64,000 nt of DNA from Arenicola marina. Its lineage: Eukaryota > Annelida > Polychaeta > Arenicolidae. A program made the translations under genes and the position numbers. Below the pieces are notes generated by a model that saw nothing but the letters and a program-made list of their open reading frames with translations, made no database searches and had not been told where the DNA came from. The first letter of the stretch is position 1. Each line of letters begins with the position of its first letter. This document shows, in pieces, positions 49,901 to 60,365 of the stretch. The stretch lies in assembly GCA_964019135.1 (NCBI GenBank), contig OZ025257.1, positions 20,425,971-20,489,970 of the forward strand, in the 5' to 3' direction.

Positions 49901-52900
49901 TGAGTCGGTGTACTTGGATTACAGTGGAGGCCGGTGGCTGTGAGTCAGTATACTTTGATTACAGTGGAGGCCGGTGGTTGTGAGTCAGTATACTTTGATT
50001 ATAGTGGAGGCCGGTGGCTGTGAGTCAGTATACTTTGTTTACAGTGGAGGCCGGTAGTTGTGCGTCAGTATACTTTGATTATAGTGGAGGCCGGTGGCTG
50101 TGAGTCAGTAAACTTTGATTACAGTGGAGGCCGGTGGCTGTGAGTCAGTATACTTTGATTACAGTGGAGGCCGGTGGCTGTGAGACAGTGTACTTTGATT
50201 ACAGTGGAGGCCGGTGGTTGTGAGTCAGTGTACTTTGCTTGCAGTGGAGGCCGGTGGCGGTGAGTCGGTGTACGTTGCTTGCAGTAGAGGCTGGTGGCTG
50301 TGAGTCAGTGTACTTTGCTTGCAGTGGAAGCCGGTGGCTATGAGTCGGTGTACGTTGATTACAGTGGAGGCCGGTGGCTGTGAGTCGGTGTACTTGGATT
50401 ACATTGGAGGCTGGTGGTTGTGAGTCAGTATACTTTGATTACAGTGGAGGCCGGTGGCTGTGAGTCAGTATACTTTGATTCCAGTGGAGGCCGGTGGCTG
50501 TGAGTCAGTATACTTTGATTACAGTGGAGGCCGGTGGTTGTGAGTCAGTATACTTTGCTTGCAGTGGAGGCCGGTGGCTGTGAGTCGGTGTACTTGGATT
50601 ACAGTGGAGGCCGGTGGCTGTGAGTCAGTATACTTTGATTACAGTGGAGGCCGGTGGTTGTGAGTCAGTATACTTTGCTTGCAGTGGAGGCCGGTGGCTG
50701 TGAGTCGGTGTACTTGGATTACAGTGGAGGCCGGTGGCTGTGAGTCAGTATACTTTGATTACAGTGGAGGCCGGTGGTTGTGAGTCAGTATACTTTGATT
50801 ATAGTGGAGGCCGGTGGCTGTGAGTCAGTATACTTTGTTTACAGTGGAGGCCGGTAGTTGTGAGTCAGTATACTTTGATTATAGTGGAGGCCGGTGGCTG
50901 TGAGTCAGTATACTTTGATTACAGTGGAGGCCGGTGGCTGTGAGTCGGTATACTTGGATTACATTGGAGGCCGGTGGCTGTGAGTCAGTGTACTTTGATT
51001 ACAGTGGAGGCCGGTGGCTGTGAGTCCGTATACTTTGATTACAGTGGAGGCCGGTGGCTGTGAGTCAGTATACTTTGTTTACAGTGGAGGCCGGTAGTTA
51101 TGCGTCAGTATACTTTGATTATAGTGGAGGCCGGTGGCTGTGAGTCAGTATACTTTGATTACAGTGGTGGCCGGTGGCTGTGAGTCAGTATACTTTGATT
51201 ACAGTGGAGGCCGGTGGCTGTGAGACAGTGTACTTTGATTACAGTGGAGGCCGGTGGTTGTGAGTCAGTGTACTTTGCTTGCAGTGGAGGCCGGTGGCTG
51301 TGAGTCGGTGTACGTTGCTTGCAATGGAGGCTGGTGGCTGTGAGTCAGTGTACTTTGCTTGCAGTGGAAGCCGGTGGCTATGAGTCGGTGTACGTTGATT
51401 ACAGTGGAGGCCGGTGGCTGTGAGTCGGTGTACTTGGATTACATTGGAGGCTGGTGGTTGTGAGTCAGTATACTTTGATTACAGTGGAGGCCGGTGGCTG
51501 TGAGTCAGTATACTTTGATTCCAGTGGAGGCCGGTGGCTGTGAGTCAGTATACTTTGATTACAGTGGAGGCCGGTGGTTGTGAGTCAGTATACTTTGCTT
51601 GCAGTGGAGGCCGGTGGCTGTGAGTCGGTGTACTTGGATTACAGTGGAGGCCGGTGGCTGTGAGTCAGTATACTTTGATTACAGTGGAGGCCGGTGGTTG
51701 TGAGTCAGTATACTTTGATTATAGTGGAGGCCGGTGGCTGTGAGTCAGTATACTTTGTTTACAGTGGAGGCCGGTAGTTGTGAGTCAGTATACTTTGATT
51801 ATAGTGGAGGCCGGTGGCTGTGAGTCAGTATACTTTGATTACAGTGGAGGCCGGTGGCTGTGAGTCGGTATACTTGGATTACATTGGAGGCCGGTGGCTG
51901 TGAGTCAGTGTACTTTGATTACAGTGGAGGCCGGTGGCTGTGAGTCAGTATACTTTGATTACAGTGGAGGCCGGTGGTTGTGAGTCAGTATACTTTGATT
52001 ATAGTGGAGGCCGGTGGCTTTGAGTCAGTATACTTTGTTTACAGTGGAGGCCGGTGGCTATAAGTCAGTATACTTTGATTACAGTGGAGGCCGGTGGCTG
52101 TGAGTCCGTATACTTTGATTACAGTGGAGGCCGGTGGCTGTGAGTCAGTATACTTTGATTACAGTGGAGGCCGGTGGTTGTGAGTCAGTATACTTTGCTT
52201 GCAGTGGAGGCCGGTGGCTGTGAGTCGGTGTACTTTGATTACAGTGGAGGCCGGTGACTGTGAGTCGGTGTACTTTGATTACAGTGGAGGCCGGTGGCTG
52301 TGAGTCGGTGTACTTTGATTACAGTGGAGGCCGGTGGCTGTGAGTCAGTGTACTTTGATTACAGTGGAGGCCGGCGGCTGTGAGTCGGTGTACTTTGAAT
52401 ACAGTGGAGGCCGGTGGCTGTGAGTCAGTGTACTTTGATTACAGTGGAGGCCGGTGGCTGTTAGTCGGTGTACTTTGATTACAGTGGAGGCCGGTGGCTG
52501 TGAGTCAGTGTACTTTGATTACAGTGGAGGCCGGTGGCTGTGAGTCGGTGTACTTTGATTACAGTGGAGGCCGGCGGCTGTGAGTCAGTATACTTTGATT
52601 ACAGTGGAGGCCGGTGGTTGTGAGACAGTGTACTTTGATTACAGTGGAGGCCGGTGGTTGTGAGTCAGTGTACTTTGCTTGCAGTGGAGGCCGGCGGCTG
52701 TGAGCTGACCCGTCTCTCTGTGATAGTGGGCACCCCGGAGCGGGCGGTCAGTCTGACCCAGGGCTACCAGAACCACATCTCTCAGGAGTGGTACGAGCCC
52801 TGGGAGGGCCTCAGCTGGGTCAGCGGACACCTGTAAGTACCTGTAACACAGGCCACGTGGTTATCTTTTGGTTATCATATGTATGTTTGCATGGCGTGCT

Positions 52901-55900
52901 CTCAGCCTGTGGTACACTTTGTGTCTTAGATCAATATAATAACAAGGAACAAATAAAGCAATAAACTCTATGACTAAATGTTCATGGTTCGTGACAGAGG
53001 TATCGTCGTCGAATGAATATGTTTACACCAACGTTTAAATTGATAACATGTCGTTCAGAATAACTCTCGACAAAGAAGTATTGTTGTGTTGCTGGTGTTA
53101 GTTCAAAGGGCATCTATGTCACAGTTACAAGCGTTTATCTCCTTAGCATCTCCCAGTTGCTGAGTACTTTACGTTTATCTCATCAGCATCCCTCAGTTGC
53201 TGCTGAGTGCTTTCCGTTTCTACCGTCAACATCTCCCAGTTGTTGCTGAGTGCTTTCCGTTTCTCTCCTGAGCATTTCCCAGTTGTTGCTGAGTGCTTTC
53301 CGTTTCTCTCCTCAGCATCTTCCCGTTGCTGAGTGCTTTCCGTTTCTCTCCTCAGCATCCCCCAGTTGTTGAGGGCATTTCGTTTCTCTCCTCAGCATCC
53401 CCCAGTTGCTGAGTGCTTTCCGTTTCTCTCCTCTGCATCACCCAGTTGTTGACTGCTTTCCGTTTCTCTCCTCAGCATCCCTCAGTTGCTGAATGCTTTC
53501 TGCTTCTCTCCGCAGCATTCCCCAGTTGTTGCTGAGTGCTTTCCGTTTCTCTCCTTAGCATTTCCCAGTTGTTGCTGAGTGCTTTCCGTTTCTCTCCTCA
53601 GCATCTTCCCGTCGCTGAGTGCTTTCCGTTTCTCTCCTCATCATCCCCCAGTTGTTGAGGGCATTTCGTTTCTCTCCTCAGCATCCCCCAGTTGCTGAGT
53701 GCTTTCCGTTTCTTTCCTGAGCATTTCCCAGTTGTTGCTGAGTGCTTTCCGTTTCTCTCCTCAGCATCCCCCAGTTGCTGAGTGCTTTCCGTTTCTCTCC
53801 TCTGCATCGCCAGTTGTTGCTGACTGCTTTCCGTTTCTCTCCTCAGCATCCCACAGTTGCTGAATGCTTTCTGCTTCACTCCTCAGCATTCCCCAGTTGT
53901 TGCTGAGTGCTTTCCGTTTCTCTCCTGAGCATTTCCCAGTTGTTGCTGAGTGCTTTCCGTTTCTCTCCTCAGCATCTCCCCGTTGCTGAGTGCTTTCCGT
54001 TTCTCTCCTGAGCATTTCCCAGTTGTTGCATACTGCTTTCCATTTCTCTCCTCAGCATCCCACAGTTGCTGAATGCTTTCTGCTTCTCTCCTCAGCATTC
54101 CCCAGTTGTTGCTGAGTGCTTTCCGTTTCTCTCCTTAGCATTTCCCAGTTGTTGCTGAGTGCTTTCCGTTTCTCTCCTCAGCATCCCCCAGTTGCTGAGT
54201 GCTTTCCGTTCCTCTCCTCTGCATCACCCAGTTGCTGAGTGCTTTCCGTTTCTCTCCTGAGCATTTCCCAGTTGTTGGGTGCTTTCCGTTTCTCTTCTCA
54301 GCGTCCCCCAGTTGCTGAGTGCTTTCGTCGTTTCTCTCCTCAGCATCCCCCAGTTGCTGAGTGCTTTCGTCGCTTTTCTCCTTAGCATCCCCAGTTGCTG
54401 AGTGCTTTCCGTTTCTCTCCTCGGCATCCCTCGGTTGCTGAGTGTTTTCCGTTTCTCTCCTCAACATCCCCCAGTTGTTGAGTGCTTTCTGTTTCTCTCC
54501 TCAGCATTCCCTAGTTGCTGAGTGCTTTCCGTTTCTCTCCTCAGCATCCCCCAGTTGTTGGGTGCTTTCCGTTTCTCTTCTCAGCATCCCCCAGTTGCTG
54601 AGTGCTTTCGTCGTTTCTCTCCTCAGCATCCCCCAGTTGCTGAGTGCTTTCCGTTTCTCTCCTCAGCATCCCCCAGTTGCTGAGTGCTTCCCGTTTCTCT
54701 CCTCGGCATCCCCCAGTTGCTGAGTGCTTTCTGTTTCTCTCCTTAGCATCCCCCAGTTGCTGAGTGCTTTCCGTTTCTCTCCTCAGCATTCCCCAGTTGC
54801 TGAGTGCTTCGTCGTTTCTCTCCTCAGCATCCCCCAGTTGCTGAGTGCTTTCGTCGTTTCTCTCCTCAGCATTCCCCAGTTGCTGAGTGCTTTCCGTTTC
54901 TCTCCTCAGCATCCCCCAGTTGCTGAGCGCTTTCTGTTTCTCTCCTCAGCATCCCCCAGTTGCTGAGCGCTTTCTGTTTCTCTCCTCAGCATCCCCCAGT
55001 TGCTGAGCGCTTTCTGTTTCTCTCCTCAGCATCCCCCAGTTGCTGAGTGCTTTCCGTTTCTCTCCTCAGCATCCCCCAGTTGCTGAGCGCTTTCTGTTTC
55101 TCTCCTCAGCATCCCCCATTTGCTGAGTGCTTTCTGTTTCTCTCCTCAGCATTCCCCAGTTGCTGAGCGCTTTCTGTTTCTCTCCTCAGCATCCCCCAGT
55201 TGCTGAGTGCTTTCCGTTTCTCTCCTTAGCATCCCCCAGTTGCTAAGTGCTTTCTGTTTCTCTCCTCAGCATCCCCCAGTTGCTGAGTGCTTTCCGTTTC
55301 TCTCCTCAGCATTCCCCAGTTGCTGAGTGCTTTCGTCGTTTCTCTCCTCAGCATCCCCCAGTTGCTGAGTGCTTTCGTCGTTTCTCTCCTCAGCATCCCC
55401 CAGTTGCTGAGCGCTTTCTGTTTCTCTCCTCAACATCCCCCAGTTGCTGAGCGCTTTCTGTTTCTCTCCTCAGCATCCCCCAGTTGCTGAGTGCTTTTTG
55501 TTTCTTTCCTCAGCATCCCCCAGTTGCTGAGTGTTTTCCGTTTCTCTCCTCAGCATCCCCCAGTTGCTGAGTGCTTTCGTCGTTTTTCTCCTCAGCATCC
55601 CCCAGTTGCTGAGTGCTTTCCGTTTCTCTCCTCGGCATCCCTCGGTTGCTGAGTGTTTTCCGTTTCTCTCCTCAACATCCCCCAGTTGTTGAGTGCTTTC
55701 TGTTTCTCTCCTCAGCATTCCCCAGTTGCTGAGTGCTTTCCGTTTCTCTCCTCAGCATTCCCCAGTGGTTGGGGGCTTTCCGTTTCTCTCCTCAGCATCC
55801 CCCAGTTGCTGAGTGCTTTCGTGGTTTCTCTCCTCAGCATTCCCCAGTTGCTGAGTGCTTTCCGTTTCTCTCCTCAGCATCCCCCAGTTGCTGAGTGCTT

Positions 55901-58900
55901 CCCGTTTCTCTCCTCAGCATCCCACAGTTGCTGAGTGCTTTCCGTTTCTCTCAGCATCCCCCAGTTGCTGAGTGCTTTCCGTTTCTCTCCTCAGCATCCC
56001 CTAGTTGTTGAGTGCTTTCTGTTTCTCTCCTCAGCATTCCCCAGTTGCTGAGCGCTTTCCGTTTCTCTCCTCAGAATCCTCCAGTTGCTGAGCGCTTTCT
56101 GTTTCTCTCCTCAGCATCCCCCAGTTGCTGAGCGCTTTCTGTTTCTCTCCTCAGCATCCCCCAGTTGCTGAGCGCTTTCTGCTTCTCTCCTCAGCATCCC
56201 CCAGTTGCTGAGTGCTTTCCGTTCCTCTCCTCAGCATCCCCCAGTTGCTGAGTGCTTTCCGTTTCTCTCCTCAGCATCCCCCAGTTGCTGAGTGCTTTCA
56301 GTTTCTCTCCTCAACATCCCCCAGTTGCTGAGCGCTGTCTTTTTCTCTCAGCATCCCCAAGTTGCTGAGTGCTTTCCGTTTCTCTCCTCAGCATCCCCCA
56401 GTTGCTGAGTGCTTTCCGTTTCTCTCCTCAGCATCCCCCAGTTGCTGAGTGCTTTCCGTTCCTCTCCTCAGCATCCCCCAGTTGCTGAGTGCTTTCAGTT
56501 TCTCTCCTCAGCATCCCCTAGTTGCTGAGCGCTTTCTTTTTCTCTCAGCATCCCCAAGTTGCTGAGTGCTTTCCGTTTCTCTCCTCAGCATCCCCCAGTT
56601 GCTGAGTGCTTTCCGTTTCTCTCCTCAGCATTCCCCAGTTGCTGAGCGCTTTCCGTTTCTCTCCTCAGCATCCCCCAGTTGCTGTGTGCTTTCCGTTTCT
56701 CTCAGCATCCCCCAGTTGCTGAGTGCTTTCCGTTTCTCTCCTCAGCATCCCCCAGTTGCTGACTCTGCTGAATCGCGTCGACCTCTCCCACCCCACGGTT
56801 GTCCACAGACTCGTCAAACTCGTCTTCACACTGTGTCGAACCTTCGGCAGGACTTTCACTTTATCCAAGGTACTGTACCATTGACAGTTCCCACGGTCAT
56901 GGGAAATCCTTTAATATCCTTGAAAAGATGAATCTGGAAAGAAAAGTCTTGGAAAAAATCCATTTTTATTTTTCAAACTAATCTGGGAAAGTTGCAGTAG
57001 GGGTAAACAGTCCTGGACAAATTATGAAATTCTACCCTTACTTTCCCGATTTCACAACTCATTATTTGGGAGAGGGGGGAGGGGGTACATTGCGCACTGT
57101 GACCAATGGCATTACCAAGCTCATATTACACTATCATCCATATCATGTTTGCACCTTGACATAGGTACCAAATGATGTACTGAAATAGTCTTCGAGATAC
57201 TCAATTATTTTAAACTGATGTAAATGACAATAGTTTTTCCTACGACGGGAAAATGCCAACCAGTATTCTATATATATTCATAAATCACATAGCGGTTGCA
57301 GTTTGTGTACAGATAGTTGAGTCTGCTAATAATGCCGCGTTAATATTTTCAGGTCAAACAGCGCTTTCAGGTTGTGATGAACATTCCAGAAGATCAGATC
57401 GGTAAGGACGCTCAACCACGCGCACTCTCCGCCCGTGTGGCAACCTCGAGACTTGCGATTTAAAGACGCTCATCTGATTATATAATGCGTCTACCTCACT
57501 TAGCATTTAGTTAAAATACTAATTAATTACTCTTTATGGTGGATACCAAATATTATGTCAGTAAAAAAAGCCAGGTTTTCCGACAGCAGAACTGTTTAAA
57601 GGCAGTTTCAGTACGTGCATGAGGGATGTCTTGCGTGCATGTCTGTACGTGCATGTCTTTCTTAGTATTTTTGAATACAGTAATGCTTGGAGAAGTGCTA
57701 AAATCAAATTATTTATGTATTAGTGAAATTGTACTTTTTATTTTAATGCAGATACCCAGGTGTCCGCGGGACGCACGCCGCTGACCAAGTGCACAGTGCC
57801 GGTGTACGCTGCCGGCGTACTGAGTGCTTTCAGTCAGGTAGGGGTGCAGTGTCGGTGTACGCTGCCGGCGTACTGAGTGCTTTCAGTCAGGTAGGGGTGG
57901 AGTGCCGGTGTACGCTGCCGGCGTACTGAGTGCTTTTAGTCAGGTAGGGGTGGAGTGCCGGTGTACGCTGCCGGCGTACTGAGTGCTTTCAGTCAGGTAG
58001 GGGTGGAGTGCCGGTGTACCCTGCCGGCGTACTGAGTGCTTTCAGTCAGGTAGGTGTCTATTAGTACATAGCAATTATTCAGTATTATAACAAGTATAAA
58101 CTAGGGGCCCTCCCTGGTGTAGTGGTTAGCGCACAAGACCGCAGATCTAAAAGGTATGGGTTCGACTCCGGACTCGGGCATCTAATGTGGGTTTCATCTA
58201 TTCATCTTTTATCGCCCCGGAAGGTTCCTTCGCCTAATTTAGCAGCTTGGGCACAAAAGCGGCCTTCATCACCAATTGATTTTATTTCAATTATAAACCT
58301 ATATGCCTTTCACACTGTCTTTATTATATTTAATGTCATGTTTCTTGCAGGAAGAAGACTTGAAACAACTGACTTCATTCCTCCAGGACCTGCTCTGCAC
58401 TCTGTCCATCTGTCAGGCTCCACTAGATAGCGTCAAGGCAGCATTTGTTGAACTATGGTAAGAGTACCACGTGCTTTCCGGTCTCGTGGAGTCTCACAGT
58501 TTCTCGTAGCCACGCGGCAACTCCTATTACTCCTATTACTCCTTATTACTTTTCGGTGAACGATATTAAAAATTGTATCTTGCGGAATGCAAGTTGTATT
58601 AAGTTTTATTGTTATTGCCAGTTTCAATCTATTAATATGTGTATCTTTACATTAAGGAAACCGCAATATTTGGCACTTGCTGATGATGGATCCCTGTTAA
58701 ATAAATATGTTATTACCCACATTTGCGTTAACTTCAATAGATTACATTGAAAGTACAACATTTATATCTCCTCTAACCGAAACACATATCATATTGGGTG
58801 CAAAAAGCGTTAAAAACTGTGATACACTCATAATTTTACTGACACTGTTTACGTCATTTGTGCGTCGTCACGGATATAAGAAGATAAACTACACGTATGT

Positions 58901-60334
58901 TTAACTCGGTGCCACAGCACAAAGCTCATGACATGTATGATGTCAATTCACTGTTGAGATTGCTCAAGGTATGCGTGATGCAGTGCAAGTAACATGGCAG
59001 CAATGCTGTAACGCTTCACTCCACCCTTCAGTTTAGATTCCAACTTCCACGACCTCCTGCTCACAGTATTATGGGATGGCGTTGTCCACACGTCAGCCAA
59101 CGTGCGCAGCTCCGCGGCACGCATGTTTGAGGTTCGTACCAGCAGTGAGCAACGATGAAGACCTCTTTCTTTGGGGCCATGTTTTTGAGGAACATGAAAT
59201 TTCTAGCGTGATGATGTCTGGTGATCAGTTGCGGATAAGGTTTTGTTTATACTACTGGGCAATACTAAGTCATCTAATTAAAGGAAAAACGATTTCCGGT
59301 GTTATCATTTTTCTTATGAATGTCCACTATCGCAGTGGCTCCGTGACTTAGGCTCACCACGGAATTATATTAATTGATAGCGATTTTGAAGTGACTTGAT
59401 GATAGAAACGTTAACTTACCATTTTAAATTGTATGGTTTTGTAGTCTGAACTGCAAGCTCGGACGTTTGAAATTTATATATGGTAACAACACTGTATATT
59501 GTAAATTGGAGGGTTATGTAATTAAAATTAAAATTTTACGGATTTGAAAATTTAGCAAAACTGAAAATGTTTATTTAGCAAAACAAAAAAAGGGTTTACA
59601 AATGAAGGGTATACGATACTATACATACTGCGCAATGTCCTGAGCTATTATCATGAGGTCTTATTTACCCTTTTAGTCGCTGATCAAGTCTCTACACGAG
59701 GGGCTGGTGGCCGCCCGAGTCGTTCCGGCCCTGGTCACCCTGGCCTCCGACCCCGAGATGTGAGTAACCCCCCCCCCCCGCCCACACCCACCCCTCCCCC
59801 TCCCCATGACGATAACATCAGTTTTGTGAGCAGCACACTGGGCTTCAAACCCACAAACCGGGGTTCCATCATTCTCGGTGATTGATGGGGTTGGCGGGTG
59901 GGGGGGGGGGGGAGGAGGGGGGGGGGGGGGCACCCTGATGTAGTGTAGTTCGCAGACCAGTAAGTCCCGGGTTCGAATCCGGGCCCTAGCACCTAACCTG
60001 GGACATGTTTCATCCACTCAGCCTCCATCGTCCCGGGAGGTTCCTTGGCCTCAGTTTAGCCTTTTTGTGAACAAAAACCCGGCCTAAGACACCGATTAAT
60101 TTAATTTCGATTGTTCTCGGCGTTTCGCATCTCGGACGTGTGTTCATACCGTTCATCTGATCGTCTCGGGAGCTTCCTTCATCGGTCCGGTCAACCCCGT
60201 AACTTATGTGCACAAAGGCGGTCGATAAGTTAAATGATAAAAATATCACTTGTGAAAATATTGCACGGACATTTACTTTTGTAAATTAGTTTTATTTATT
60301 GAAAATTATTTTAGAATTATTTCATAGCTTATTC

Positions 60335-60365
<31 letters not shown>

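Noticed and set aside
46706-52704. CRISPR array
   Set aside because: Direct repeats are contiguous 40-bp units without unique spacers, in a eukaryotic intron.
52701-52726. RELCH exon 16 starting at 'ctgacccg' (52705)
   Set aside because: That start puts exon 16 in the wrong frame (DSGH); the tgatag acceptor at 52726 gives VGTPERAVSLTQGYQ, which fits the family and phase.
53143-56931. Long frames on both strands with LLSIPQLLSAFRFSPQH or RRETESTQQLGDAEERN repeats
   Set aside because: Products of the 40-bp exon 17 acceptor array; no start context, no homologue, and the only real coding part is the final copy plus exon 17.
60343-60365. Functional (AT)n element
   Set aside because: A simple dinucleotide repeat in RELCH intron 22 with no further signal; similar runs occur at 28080 and 39580.
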